Shown here: positions 36,192-45,475 of the stretch, in pieces
How positions within the stretch are numbered: position 1 is the first letter of the stretch
How the letters are laid out: each line of letters opens with the position of its first letter
Source: REEB481 sp964586595
Lineage (GTDB): Bacteria > Bacteroidota > Bacteroidia > NS11-12g > UBA955
Assembly: GCA_964586595.1 (NCBI GenBank)
Contig: CAZPHB010000001.1
Location: 62,001-126,000 of the forward strand
Length of the DNA: 64,000 bases
Direction of reading: 5' to 3'
Notes under the pieces: generated by a model
The model's database searches: none
What the model saw: only the letters and a program-made list of their open reading frames with translations
What the model was told of the DNA's origin: nothing
Made by a program: the position numbers and the translations under genes

Positions 36192-37574
36192 TCAGCCGAT
36201 GAAGTCGCCTATATCTTTAATGATTTTTCGCGCAAGGTTTCCGGAAGTGACATCTGTTGCGCTCTCGGCATAAATACGAATGATGGGCTCGGTATTGCTT
36301 TTGCGCAGATGCACCCAGTCGCCGTCAAATTCAATGCGCACTCCGTCAATGGTATTGATGGGCTGCTTTTTGTATTTGTCGCGCAGTTTTTCCAGAATTT
36401 CATCAACATTAATGTCGGGAGTAAGTTCCACCTTATTCTTAGAAATCACATAATTGGGATAGGTTCCGCGCAAAGCCGAAACACGCATCCCTGAAGTGGC
36501 CAGGTGGCTGAGGAACAATGCGATCCCAACCAAGGCATCACGGCCGTAATGAATTTCAGGGTAAATGATGCCTCCGTTTCCTTCGCCTCCAATGACCGCA
36601 TTGTTTTCCTTCATTTTCTCCACCACGTTCACCTCTCCCACAGCACTGGCAAAATATTTCTGTCCGGATTTTTCGGTGATGTCGCGCAGGGCCCGGGTAC
36701 TGCTCAGGTTTGAAACGGTATTGCCCGGAGTATGGCGCAACACATAATCGGAAACGGCAACCAGCGTGTATTCTTCGCCAAACATTTCTCCATCTTCACA
36801 TACCAGGGCCAGTCGATCAACATCAGGATCAACTACAATGCCCAGATGTGCTTTTTCGCTCTTCACTTTGGCGGAAAGCTCGCTCAGGTGTTCGGGCAAG
36901 GGTTCAGGATTGTGCGCAAAATGACCATCAGGAGTGCAATTCAGCGCCACAACTTCTTTCACACCCAATGCTCCCAACAGCGCGGGAACAGCTGTTCCAC
37001 CTGTGGAATTAACGGCATCAACAACGACTTTAAAATTGCGGGATTTGATGGCTTCCACATTGACCAGCGGAAGGGCCAAAATCATGTCGATGTGTTTTTG
37101 AAGGTAATCTTCTCTTTGGGTAACAGAACCAAGGGCATCTACGGTTGCGAATGTAAAGTTTCCTGATTCAGCCAGTTGCAATACCTCCGCACCTTCAGTG
37201 CCGGAAATGAACTCTCCGCGGTGGTTGAGGAGTTTCAAGGCGTTCCACTGTTTCGGGTTGTGGCTGGCCGTGATGATGATGCCACCGGCGGCCTGTTCAG
37301 CGGCAACCGCAATTTCTACCGTAGGTGTAGTACTCAGACCTAAATCGATTACCTCCATCCCCAGCGCAACCAGCGTATTCGAAACCAATGCATTCACCAT
37401 GCTTCCGCTGATGCGGGCATCTCTGCCAATCACAATTCGGCGGCCACGCTCATGGGACAACAAGAATGTTCCGAAAGCTGCACTGAACCGAACTATATCC
37501 GGAGGTGTCAAGTTGTCTCCTGACACACCACCAATCGTTCCACGAATGCCTGAAATAGAGGTAATTAACGACAT
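36192..37574 (-). CDS. glmM: Phosphoglucosamine mutase
   Basis: Converts glucosamine-6-phosphate to glucosamine-1-phosphate for UDP-GlcNAc, feeding both peptidoglycan and lipid A. Motifs: serine loop TASHNPKQWNALKLL, metal loop DVDRLALVCEDG, sugar loop GEGNGGIIYPEI, phosphate loop RKSNTEPIIRIYAES. The start at the ATG at 37572-37574 (MSLITSISGIRGTIGG) gives 460 residues, the family form; the frame runs open upstream to 37814 but that stretch is unlike the family and lies beyond a -7 box at 37590-37597. Confidence 0.93.
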   Translation of the reverse strand: MSLITSISGIRGTIGGVSGDNLTPPDIVRFSAAFGTFLLSHERGRRIVIGRDARISGSMVNALVSNTLVALGMEVIDLGLSTTPTVEIAVAAEQAAGGIIITASHNPKQWNALKLLNHRGEFISGTEGAEVLQLAESGNFTFATVDALGSVTQREDYLQKHIDMILALPLVNVEAIKSRNFKVVVDAVNSTGGTAVPALLGALGVKEVVALNCTPDGHFAHNPEPLPEHLSELSAKVKSEKAHLGIVVDPDVDRLALVCEDGEMFGEEYTLVAVSDYVLRHTPGNTVSNLSSTRALRDITEKSGQKYFASAVGEVNVVEKMKENNAVIGGEGNGGIIYPEIHYGRDALVGIALFLSHLATSGMRVSALRGTYPNYVISKNKVELTPDINVDEILEKLRDKYKKQPINTIDGVRIEFDGDWVHLRKSNTEPIIRIYAESATDVTSGNLARKIIKDIGDFIG

Positions 37575-37589
37575 AAAATTTTTGGGCTG

Positions 37590-37597
37590 CAAAGCTA
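37590..37597 (-). promoter_or_regulatory. -7 box (TAGCTTTG, minus strand) of glmM
   Basis: Exact TAnnTTTG match on the minus strand, 15 bases upstream of the glmM ATG. No clear -33 box. Confidence 0.45.
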
Positions 37598-37836
37598 AGT
37601 CATTGATGCCGTTTCGCCATTGCGCGTGGTGAAATGTACCCCGCAAACAGCGGCTTGTATTGTGGATATCTTGTCGATTTTGTAGGATAAAGACCACAGC
37701 TGCAAGTTTCATGACCGAAACCTTCAAAGCGATGCGGCATGAATATTCCTCTTTGAACCGTTTTTCCCGGCAAGAAAAAATCAAGATGATGTGGACAGAT
37801 GCGTGTCGTGGCATCCATTCAGGAAGCGTGTGATGT

Positions 37837-37844
37837 TATATTTG
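37837..37844 (+). promoter_or_regulatory. -7 box (TATATTTG) of gcvP
   Basis: Exact TAnnTTTG match ending 7 bases before the gcvP ATG. No clear -33 box. If used, the mRNA leader would be at most a few bases. Confidence 0.45.
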
Positions 37845-37851
37845 CGCCCTC

Positions 37852-40752
37852 ATGAACAAGCACATGTTTTCCAGAACTTATCAGGAACGATTTGAAGACC
37901 GCCATCTGGGTCCCAGACCGGCAGACGTGGAAGAAATGTTACGCACCATCGGAGTTTCCAGCATCGATGAGCTCATTAATAAGGTAGTTCCGGACAACAT
38001 CAGGCTGCAAGAATCGCTGCAGGTTGGCGCGCCCATGGGCGAACAGGCCTATCTGGCAAAATTGAAAGAACAAGCCGCCGGAAACAAGGTGTTCCGCAAC
38101 TACATAGGCATGGGTTATTACAACACATTCACGCCGCATGTCATCCTGCGCAACATCATGGAGAATCCGGGCTGGTACACCCAATACACGCCATATCAGG
38201 CGGAAATTGCCCAAGGCCGCCTGGAAGCACTGTTGAACTTCCAAACCATGGTAATTGACCTTACGGGAATGGAAATTGCCAACGCTTCCCTGTTGGATGA
38301 AGGCACGGCTGCAGCCGAAGCAATGCACATGTTCCTGGGCTTGGAGAAACGCAAAGAGGCATTGCGATTTTTTGTGGACAATGAAGTATTTCCCCAAACC
38401 AAAGACATCCTGATTACCCGTGCTGAACCTACGGGCATAGAATTGGTTTTTGGCAATTACCGCACCTTTACTCCAGACGCCAGCTTCTTCGGTGCTTTGG
38501 TTCAATATCCCAATAATGTGGGTAGCGTGGAAGATTACACCCAATTTACGGCTACCTGTGCCGCTGCCGGTGTGAAGGTTTGCGTTGCTGCCGACCTTCT
38601 TGCCCTAACCCTGTTGAAACCTCCGGGAGAATGGGGCGCAGACTGTGTGGTTGGAAATACCCAACGCTTTGGTGTTCCGCTTGGATTTGGCGGCCCACAC
38701 GCTGCATTCTTCGCCACCAAAGACGAATACAAGCGCAGCATTCCCGGACGGATCATTGGTGTTTCCATCGACCGTCACGGAAACCGCGCCTTGCGCATGG
38801 CCCTGCAAACTCGGGAACAGCATATCCGCAGACAAAGCGCAACCAGCAACATTTGCACTGCTCAGGTTTTGCTTTCCATCATGGCTTCCATGTATGGCGT
38901 GTACCATGGTCCGGACGGACTGAAGCGCATTGCGGGTCGCATCCACAGCCTCACGGCAAGCCTTGGAGAAGGCATTGAAGCACTTGCCCCCGGAAAGTTC
39001 CAGGTAATTCACGCACATTACTTCGACACCATTCTGGTGAAGGTACCCAGCGCTTCGGCGATTATTGGATTGGCTGAAGCTGCCGGCATGAACATGCGTC
39101 TGGTAAATGAAACACATGTTGGTATTTCTATAGATGAAACTACGGGCATCAACGACATCGACGACATCCTTGAAGTGTTCAGCAAAGCAGTTGATACAGC
39201 ATCAATGAAAAGTGCCGATCCGACAAGCCTGCACCTCCCCGATGCGCTGATGCGTGAAAGCAACTTCATGTTGCATCCTGTGTTCAATACGTACCAAAGT
39301 GAACACGAGATGCTCCGCTACATCAAACGTCTTGAATCCAAGGATTTGAGCTTGTGTCACAGCATGATTTCCCTGGGAAGCTGTACCATGAAGCTCAATG
39401 CCACCACCGAAATGATCCCGGTGACCTGGCCGGAGTTCAACAGCCTGCATCCTTTTGCGCCTGCTGCCCAAACCAAGGGATATGAGGAAATTATTCGCGA
39501 ACTGGAAGCCGATTTATGCAACATCACCGGATTTGCAGCCATGAGTTTGCAACCCAACGCCGGGTCTCAGGGTGAATATACAGGCCTGTTGGTAATTCGT
39601 GAATACTTCAAAAGCAGGGGTGAACAACACCGCAACATCGCCCTGATTCCGGAATCAGCACACGGCACCAATCCTGCCAGCGCCGTTATGGCCGGAATGC
39701 AGGTGGTGGTTACCAAATGCGACCCAAAAGGGAATATTGACATGGAAGACCTGAAGCTGAAAGCGGAACAATACAAAGACCAGCTTGCCGCGCTCATGGT
39801 CACCTATCCTTCCACCCACGGCGTATTTGAAAAACAAATTCGGGAAATGACCGATTTGATCCACGCTTGCGGTGGCCAGGTTTATATGGATGGCGCCAAC
39901 ATGAATGCACAGGTTGGTTTGACCAGTCCTGCAGCCATTGGCGCTGACGTATGTCACTTGAACCTGCACAAAACATTCTGCATTCCACATGGCGGCGGCG
40001 GCCCCGGCATGGGCCCCATTGGCGTGGCAGCGCATCTTGCTCCATTCCTTCCCGGGCACAGTGTGGTGAAAACCGGAGGTTCCAAAGCCATGCATGCAGT
40101 ATCTGCTGCACCTTGGGGCAGCGCAAGCATCCTGCTGATTTCACACGCTTACATCAAAATGATGGGCAGTGAAGGCCTCACCAATGCCACACGCTATGCC
40201 ATCCTGAATGCGAACTACATGCGCGCCAGACTGGAGCAGGAGTTCGATATCCTTTATAAAGGTGAAGAAGGATTCTGCGCCCACGAATTCATTTTGGACA
40301 CGCGCAAATTCAAACAGTCGGCAGGAGTTGAGGCAGAAGACATCGCCAAGCGCCTGATGGATTACGGATTCCATGCACCAACCCTTTCCTTCCCGGTGGC
40401 CGGAACCCTGATGATCGAACCCACCGAAAGCGAAAGCAAAGAAGAGCTGGATCGCTTTGTGGACACCATGTTTGGCATCAGAAATGAAATTCGTGAAGTA
40501 GAAGAAGGCAAGGCTTCCAAAGAAGACAATGTATTGAAAAATGCGCCGCATACGGCTGCTGAAATTTGCTCCGATGCCTGGGCACATGAATACAGCCGCG
40601 ACAAAGCTGCCTATCCTGCGCCTTTTGTCTTAAGCTCGAAATTCTGGCCCAGCGTAGCAAGGGTGAACAGCACCTACGGCGACCGCAACCTGGTATGTGC
40701 CTGTCTGCCGATGGAAGCATACATGGACGAACCGGCTGCAACTACGGCTTGA
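37852..40752 (+). CDS. gcvP: Glycine dehydrogenase (aminomethyl-transferring), P-protein
   Basis: PLP enzyme of the glycine cleavage system that decarboxylates glycine and passes the aminomethyl group to lipoylated H-protein. The 966 residues are the long single-chain form with two homologous halves. Visible are the N-terminal FEDRHLGPRPADVEEMLRTIG, YIGMGYYNTFTPHVILRN, GSCTMKLNATTEMIPVTWPE, and the PLP lysine in CHLNLHKTFCIPHGGGGPG with the glycine-rich loop. GcvH and GcvT are not in the window. The next gene may begin within its stop codon. Confidence 0.97.
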   Translation: MNKHMFSRTYQERFEDRHLGPRPADVEEMLRTIGVSSIDELINKVVPDNIRLQESLQVGAPMGEQAYLAKLKEQAAGNKVFRNYIGMGYYNTFTPHVILRNIMENPGWYTQYTPYQAEIAQGRLEALLNFQTMVIDLTGMEIANASLLDEGTAAAEAMHMFLGLEKRKEALRFFVDNEVFPQTKDILITRAEPTGIELVFGNYRTFTPDASFFGALVQYPNNVGSVEDYTQFTATCAAAGVKVCVAADLLALTLLKPPGEWGADCVVGNTQRFGVPLGFGGPHAAFFATKDEYKRSIPGRIIGVSIDRHGNRALRMALQTREQHIRRQSATSNICTAQVLLSIMASMYGVYHGPDGLKRIAGRIHSLTASLGEGIEALAPGKFQVIHAHYFDTILVKVPSASAIIGLAEAAGMNMRLVNETHVGISIDETTGINDIDDILEVFSKAVDTASMKSADPTSLHLPDALMRESNFMLHPVFNTYQSEHEMLRYIKRLESKDLSLCHSMISLGSCTMKLNATTEMIPVTWPEFNSLHPFAPAAQTKGYEEIIRELEADLCNITGFAAMSLQPNAGSQGEYTGLLVIREYFKSRGEQHRNIALIPESAHGTNPASAVMAGMQVVVTKCDPKGNIDMEDLKLKAEQYKDQLAALMVTYPSTHGVFEKQIREMTDLIHACGGQVYMDGANMNAQVGLTSPAAIGADVCHLNLHKTFCIPHGGGGPGMGPIGVAAHLAPFLPGHSVVKTGGSKAMHAVSAAPWGSASILLISHAYIKMMGSEGLTNATRYAILNANYMRARLEQEFDILYKGEEGFCAHEFILDTRKFKQSAGVEAEDIAKRLMDYGFHAPTLSFPVAGTLMIEPTESESKEELDRFVDTMFGIRNEIREVEEGKASKEDNVLKNAPHTAAEICSDAWAHEYSRDKAAYPAPFVLSSKFWPSVARVNSTYGDRNLVCACLPMEAYMDEPAATTA

Positions 40753-42209
40753 GGACCTTCTTTCAAGGAGTTCACGGTCCGGCGCGGTTGGCCTTTTTGA
40801 TCTTCACCGCATTCGGGCTGTGGATGCTTCCGGATTTTGGAGTTCCGCTGGATGAAATGACCCAGCGTGGCATCGGTATTGTGAACAACCAGTTCATCAA
40901 CCGTGGCGACATGGGAATTTTGGATCACCGTTATTACGGTCCCATATTCGAAACCGGTAGTTTTTGGCTCGAACAACTGTTTGGCATACAGGATGCGCGC
41001 AATTATTTGCTGCTCAGACATGTGTTGCTGTTCCTGATCTGCGCTTCTTCAATCATTGCCATTTACCGCATTGTTTTTGGCATGTACGCTTCCGCTTGGG
41101 TGGCAATTTTTGCGGCGGGCATCTATGCTTTACACCCAAGGATTTTCGCCGACAACTTCTACAACTCCAAAGATTCTTTGTTTATGGCATTGTTCGCCTG
41201 GGCATTATGGCATCTGTACGCCTGGCTGAGCACATCGCGAAACACCTCATTTATTTGGTTTTGTGTGGTTTCAGGCATCATGTCAACCTTGCGGATCCAA
41301 GGCTTATACCTTCCAGCACTTGCGGGTTTATGCTGGATCATCATCTACCGACCTGCCCTTAAGGTTGCCCTTCGTTTTGCGGCTTTGGGTATAGCAGTAT
41401 GCAGCCTCAGCCTTTTGGTTTTCTATCCGTATCTGTGGCTGAATCCGATTGCGCATTTTAAAGAAGTACTTCTTACAGCAAGCAAATTCCCCTGGCCCTG
41501 GGGAACACTAACGGATGGAACTTACTTATGGTCGAAACAAACGCCATGGTGGTATTTGCCGGTGTGGATTGGCGCCACCACACCATTATTGTTTCTCGTT
41601 TTCATCCTGGCGGGGCTCATCCCATGGCGATTCAGCAAATGGCAATGGATGCTGTGGACTTTGCTGCTCACACCTGTGCTGCTTGCTGTTTTGATGCATG
41701 CGCCCATGTACGATGGCTGGCGACATTACTATTTCCTGTGGCCACTATGCGCCATTCTGGGTGCTGCAACGCTGCATCAAATCAAGAACTGGAAAAAACT
41801 CCAATTGGGGTTGGCAGGTTTGACCTTAATGGTAGCCCTGTTGCATGTTTTCCGTGGACATCCCTTGCAGATGTGTTTCTTCAACGAAGTTTATCCCAGC
41901 GGGCAAAAACAGCTGCATGAACGCTGGGAAATGGATTATTGGGGATTGGGTTACCGCAAGGCTTTGGAACATCTGGTTGCAGGCCGTGAGGATTCGGTGA
42001 AGGTATATGCATGGGATGACGGCATTTGGAACAACATGCAAATCATGCCTCTGGATCAACGGCGCAAGGTTTTACCGGTTCCACGCGACAGCGCTGCCTT
42101 TCTCATCGAAAACATCCGTGGCCCTAAACGTCAGGGTTATCCGGGAACCATTGTTTATTCCCTGCAACCATACGGCGATACCACGCTGGTTGTGTTCAAG
42201 CAGCATTGA
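40749..42209 (+). CDS. Multi-spanning membrane protein, GT-C glycosyltransferase type
   Basis: Polytopic membrane protein with about ten hydrophobic segments. It resembles GT-C (ArnT/PMT-like, GT39) transferases: an early acidic loop after the first helix (VPLDEMTQRG), the segment HPRIFADNFYNSKDSLFMAL, and a soluble C-terminal domain (about 110 residues) with AWDDGIWNNM. Such enzymes take a sugar from a lipid carrier and add it to an acceptor outside the cytoplasm; the substrate cannot be named. The start is uncertain: TTG at 40749 overlaps the gcvP stop (TTGA) and puts the first helix near the N terminus, while an in-frame ATG at 40695 lies inside gcvP. Confidence 0.7.
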   Translation: MRTFFQGVHGPARLAFLIFTAFGLWMLPDFGVPLDEMTQRGIGIVNNQFINRGDMGILDHRYYGPIFETGSFWLEQLFGIQDARNYLLLRHVLLFLICASSIIAIYRIVFGMYASAWVAIFAAGIYALHPRIFADNFYNSKDSLFMALFAWALWHLYAWLSTSRNTSFIWFCVVSGIMSTLRIQGLYLPALAGLCWIIIYRPALKVALRFAALGIAVCSLSLLVFYPYLWLNPIAHFKEVLLTASKFPWPWGTLTDGTYLWSKQTPWWYLPVWIGATTPLLFLVFILAGLIPWRFSKWQWMLWTLLLTPVLLAVLMHAPMYDGWRHYYFLWPLCAILGAATLHQIKNWKKLQLGLAGLTLMVALLHVFRGHPLQMCFFNEVYPSGQKQLHERWEMDYWGLGYRKALEHLVAGREDSVKVYAWDDGIWNNMQIMPLDQRRKVLPVPRDSAAFLIENIRGPKRQGYPGTIVYSLQPYGDTTLVVFKQH

Positions 42210-42222
42210 TTGGTTATCTTTG
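42190..42222 (+). promoter_or_regulatory. Candidate promoter of efp
   Basis: TTG at 42190-42192, 22-base spacer, exact -7 box TATCTTTG at 42215-42222, 17 bases before the efp ATG. It lies in the end of the preceding gene. The spacer is long compared with the 19-base optimum. Confidence 0.4.
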
Positions 42223-42239
42223 CCGCCAATCAGAACCTT

Positions 42240-42803
42240 ATGGCTAAACCAAAAGATTTAGGATCAGGCAGCTTCATTCGTCACAATGGAGAACTGTGCC
42301 AGATCATGGAAATCCAGCATCGCACACCCGGAAATCTTCGTGCCTTTTACCAGGCCAAAATGCGCAACGTGAAAACAGGGAAACAAACCGAGTATCGTTA
42401 CAACGCCGATGAAGATGTAACCATGGTACGTGTAGAAACCCGCGAACTTCAATACCTTTATGAGGAGGGCGATTCTTTTGTGTGCATGGATAATGATACC
42501 TATGACCAACTTCCCATCAACAAGCTGGCTTTTGGAGAAGGTGCGAAATTCATGAAAGAAGGCGATACCATTACCGCTTCTTTTGAAGGTGAATTGGTGA
42601 TTGGGGCTCAGGCTCCCGCGCATGTAACGCTGGAAATCACTTATACCGAACCAGGAGTTCGCGGCGATACCGCCACCAACACATTGAAACCGGCCACTGT
42701 GGAAACCGGGGCAACCGTAATGGTTCCATTGTTTTGCGATACCGGAGATAAAATCCGAATCGACACACGCAATGCTGCATACGTGGAACGTGTGAAGGGT
42801 TGA
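42240..42803 (+). CDS. efp: Elongation factor P with an atypical tip loop
   Basis: Relieves ribosome stalling at polyproline by entering between the P and E sites. The 188 residues have the three beta-barrel domains: KOW-like domain (MAKPKDLGSGSFIRHNGE), OB domain, and C-terminal OB domain with ITYTEPGVRGDTATNTLKPA and VPLFCDTGDKIRIDT. The tip loop reads HRTPGNLRAF, where E. coli has VKPGKGQAF: the lysine modified in E. coli (K34) is Asn here. The start at 42240 gives the family N terminus; the earlier TTG at 42210 is inside the promoter. Confidence 0.95.
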   Translation: MAKPKDLGSGSFIRHNGELCQIMEIQHRTPGNLRAFYQAKMRNVKTGKQTEYRYNADEDVTMVRVETRELQYLYEEGDSFVCMDNDTYDQLPINKLAFGEGAKFMKEGDTITASFEGELVIGAQAPAHVTLEITYTEPGVRGDTATNTLKPATVETGATVMVPLFCDTGDKIRIDTRNAAYVERVKG

Positions 42804-42823
42804 TTAATTCAAGAAAAATATAA

Positions 42824-42851
42824 GAAAGGCGGCCCGAGGGTCGCCTTTTTC
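42824..42851 (+). terminator. Rho-independent terminator after efp
   Basis: Stem AAAGGCG (42825-42831) with CGCCTTT (42842-42848), extended by a G-T and two C-G pairs around a short loop, followed by T residues. Confidence 0.75.
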
Positions 42852-42863
42852 GTGTGCGGCATA

Positions 42864-42896
42864 TTTGCCTGTGCGCCTTTGAAATAGGTAACTTTG
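42864..42896 (+). promoter_or_regulatory. Promoter of the agmatinase-family gene
   Basis: TTTG at 42864-42867, 21-base spacer, exact -7 box TAACTTTG at 42889-42896. It ends 11 bases before the ATG at 42908 and lies just after the efp terminator. Confidence 0.6.
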
Positions 42897-42907
42897 CAGG
42901 AATCATC

Positions 42908-43801
42908 ATGGAAGGCCTTTCCCCAGAACACAATTTCCTTGGAATCACCGAACCGCAGCTGTACAGGTATCAGGATAGCAAGGTGGTCATCCAACAAATA
43001 CCCTACGAACATACCAGCTCTTACGTAGCGGGTTCAGCGAAAGGTCCGGCTGCGGTGGTTTCAGCATCTCATTACGTTGAATTTTATGACGAAATGCTGG
43101 GCACAGAATGCTACCGTGAATTGGGCATCTGTACGCTTCCTGAACTTCAGTTTCATGGTGCCTGTAACCGTGAGGCCGTTGATTTAATCAAAGAACAGAC
43201 CCGCCAATTGCTCCAGGACGGCAAATACGTTGTTTCCCTGGGCGCAGAACATACCGTTACCCTTGGTTTTGTAGAAGCATTTCTGGAGCAATATCCCGAT
43301 TTGCACGTGGTGCAAATTGACGCGCATAGCGATTTGCGGATGAGCTACCACGACAATCCATTCTCACACGCTTCCGTGATGGCACGCGTTCATGATTTGG
43401 GCGTACCGCTGGTACAGGTTGGCATTCGTGCACAATGTCGCGAAGAATCCGAACTGATCCGCCATTCCGACCGCATTCACACCTGGTACGCACATCAAAT
43501 ACAGGACAGCGATGCATGGATGGATGCAGCCATCGCCAAACTCGGAAAAAACGTGTACCTCACCATCGACGCCGACGGTTTTGACCCTTCTGTGGTTCCT
43601 GCGGTAGGCACGGCCGAACCCGGCGGACTTACCTGGTGGCAGGGATGCCGTTTCTTGCAGAAACTGGCCGAACAACGCAACATCGTTGGATTTGACATCG
43701 TAGAAATCGCCCCACGGGAAGTGGACATCATCAGCGAATTCAGCATGGCCAAATTGCTGTACCGCATTCTTGGATTCCTTCACCTTAATAAAAGCATTTA
43801 A
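42908..43801 (+). CDS. speB: Agmatinase/arginase-family ureohydrolase
   Basis: Di-manganese hydrolase of guanidino compounds; agmatinase (agmatine to putrescine and urea) is the likeliest activity. Metal-binding motifs are complete: SLGAEHTVTLGF (His), IDAHSDLR (Asp-His-Asp), TIDADGFDPSVVPAVG (Asp, Asp), with AEPGGLTWWQG. About 297 residues from the ATG at 42908, chosen because the promoter lies between it and an earlier in-frame ATG at 42854. Its TAA shares one base with the ATG of the next gene. Arginase or formimidoylglutamase activity is not excluded. Confidence 0.85.
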   Translation: MEGLSPEHNFLGITEPQLYRYQDSKVVIQQIPYEHTSSYVAGSAKGPAAVVSASHYVEFYDEMLGTECYRELGICTLPELQFHGACNREAVDLIKEQTRQLLQDGKYVVSLGAEHTVTLGFVEAFLEQYPDLHVVQIDAHSDLRMSYHDNPFSHASVMARVHDLGVPLVQVGIRAQCREESELIRHSDRIHTWYAHQIQDSDAWMDAAIAKLGKNVYLTIDADGFDPSVVPAVGTAEPGGLTWWQGCRFLQKLAEQRNIVGFDIVEIAPREVDIISEFSMAKLLYRILGFLHLNKSI

Positions 43802-44958
43802 TGGAAGAACGTATATACCTGGACAATGCCGCCACCACTCCGATTGACCCGGAGGTTCTGGACGCCATGATACCGGTTCTAAAAGATTTTTACGGCAATC
43901 CCAGTTCGGCACATGCACACGGCCGAAAGGTTAAAGCATTACTTGAAGAAAGTCGTACCAAAGTAGCATCATTATTGGGTTGTACGCCTGCTGAAATTAC
44001 CTTTACCAGCGGAGGTACCGAAGCAGACAACATGGCCATCCGCGGAGCGGTGAGCACACTCGGCGTCAAGCACATCATCACCAGCCCCATTGAACACCAT
44101 GCCGTGTTGCATACGGTAGAAGCGCTGCACCACGAAGGCAAGGTACAGATGTTGACGGTTTCGCTGGATGCTCTGGGCCATGTTGATTTCAACCACCTTG
44201 AAACCTTATTGCAGGCCCATCCAAACGCGCTGGTGAGTCTGATGCACGGCAACAATGAAATCGGAAACCTGCTCGACATCCGGCGTGTGGGTGACTTGTG
44301 CCGCAAGTATCAGGCATATTTCCACAGCGATACCGTGCAAACCATGGGTCATTACGCGTTTAATCTTGCCGAATTGCCCATTGATTTCCTCGCCTGCGGC
44401 GCCCATAAATTCAATGGCCCGAAAGGTGTTGGCTTCATTTACATGAACAAGAAAAGCAAGGTACATGCATACATCACCGGCGGATCACAGGAAAGAGAGC
44501 TGCGCGGAGGAACAGAAAACGTATATGGTATTGTGGGTCTTGCCAGGGCGCTGGAAATCAGTTACCGCAACCTGCAGGAAAAAAGCGCCTACATCCAATC
44601 TTTAAAGTCGTTGATGATTCGCGAATTGAGAAGCAGCATCGCAGATATACGATTCAACGGCGATGCCGAAGGCTCCTGTTTGTACACGGTGCTCAGCGCG
44701 TCATTCCCGCCACATCCACAGGGCGACATGCTGTTGTTCAACCTCGACCTGGCGGGCATCTCCGCATCGGGCGGCAGCGCCTGTACCAGCGGCGCAGTGG
44801 GTGGATCTCATGTAATCCACGGCATCGGAGGCGATCCCGGCCGCACCACCATCCGCTTTAGTTTTGGAAAGTTCAATACCGAGGAAGACATACTTAAGAC
44901 TGTGCAAATACTCAGGCAATGGTATCCTGCGCCTGAAGGAAGCAGCCTGGGCATGTAA
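43801..44958 (+). CDS. Cysteine desulfurase (NifS/IscS type)
   Basis: PLP enzyme that takes sulfur from cysteine for Fe-S clusters or tRNA thiolation. The 385 residues show YLDNAATTPIDPEVLDAM, the aspartate/histidine PLP contacts, the PLP lysine in ACGAHKFNGPKGVGF, and the catalytic cysteine in GGSACTSGAVGGSHV. The long loop around the cysteine and the overall form place it in group I (IscS/NifS), not SufS. Its ATG overlaps the stop of the agmatinase gene (TAATG), so the two are coupled. Confidence 0.93.
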   Translation: MEERIYLDNAATTPIDPEVLDAMIPVLKDFYGNPSSAHAHGRKVKALLEESRTKVASLLGCTPAEITFTSGGTEADNMAIRGAVSTLGVKHIITSPIEHHAVLHTVEALHHEGKVQMLTVSLDALGHVDFNHLETLLQAHPNALVSLMHGNNEIGNLLDIRRVGDLCRKYQAYFHSDTVQTMGHYAFNLAELPIDFLACGAHKFNGPKGVGFIYMNKKSKVHAYITGGSQERELRGGTENVYGIVGLARALEISYRNLQEKSAYIQSLKSLMIRELRSSIADIRFNGDAEGSCLYTVLSASFPPHPQGDMLLFNLDLAGISASGGSACTSGAVGGSHVIHGIGGDPGRTTIRFSFGKFNTEEDILKTVQILRQWYPAPEGSSLGM

Positions 44959-44976
44959 TTATTAGCGCAACATCCA

Positions 44977-45408
44977 TTGAAGCAACCCATTCTTTACATC
45001 ACCAGGAAAGAGCATTTCAATGCAGCACACAAGCTGTACAATGCATCTTGGACACCCGAACAGAATGAAGCCGTTTTCGGCAAATGCGCCAACGCAAACT
45101 GGCATGGACACAATTTTGATCTGTATGTTACGGTGAAAGGAACACCCAATCCCGAAACCGGCTTCATCATGGATTTGAAACTGTTGAAGCGCATCATCAA
45201 GGAAGAAGTGATTGAGCACCTTGACCACCGCAACCTGAACGAAGATGTGCCTTTCTTAAAGGGCGTGATGCCAAGCATTGAACACATTGCCGCAGCCATC
45301 TGGCAACGCATTGAACCCAGGCTTCCGGAACATACGCGCCTCCACAAGGTGCTGCTGTATGAAACGGAGCAGAACTTTGTTGAATTCTACGGGGAATTCA
45401 GCGTGTAG
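44977..45408 (+). CDS. queD: 6-carboxytetrahydropterin synthase / PTPS family
   Basis: Converts dihydroneopterin triphosphate to 6-carboxytetrahydropterin on the queuosine pathway, or acts as a PTPS-type enzyme. The 143 residues show zinc histidines in FNAAHKLY and NWHGHNFDLYV, the upstream cysteine GKCANAN, the catalytic DHRNLNED and the C-terminal glutamate in LLYETEQNFVEFYG. The start is TTG at 44977: an in-frame TAA lies seven codons upstream and no other start codon lies between. It closely follows the desulfurase gene (18 bases). Confidence 0.88.
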   Translation: MKQPILYITRKEHFNAAHKLYNASWTPEQNEAVFGKCANANWHGHNFDLYVTVKGTPNPETGFIMDLKLLKRIIKEEVIEHLDHRNLNEDVPFLKGVMPSIEHIAAAIWQRIEPRLPEHTRLHKVLLYETEQNFVEFYGEFSV

Positions 45409-45475
45409 TTTTCTGCCCACACCTGATGCACTGCGTGGAAAACCACAGGTGCTGAATATCGACCTTTGAACAATC

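Larger units (their letters stand above)
37575..37851. other. Divergent intergenic region between glmM and gcvP
   Basis: About 277 bases without a supported gene. It holds a -7 box for each flanking gene. A 72-codon minus-strand open frame here is the upstream extension of another frame and has no recognisable features. Confidence 0.5.

Noticed and set aside
37575..37814. 80-residue N-terminal extension of glmM
   Set aside because: It lies beyond the -7 box and contains no family sequence; MSLITSISGIRG is the normal start.
37600..37818. 72-codon minus-strand open frame between glmM and gcvP
   Set aside because: No conserved features; it overlaps the promoter region.
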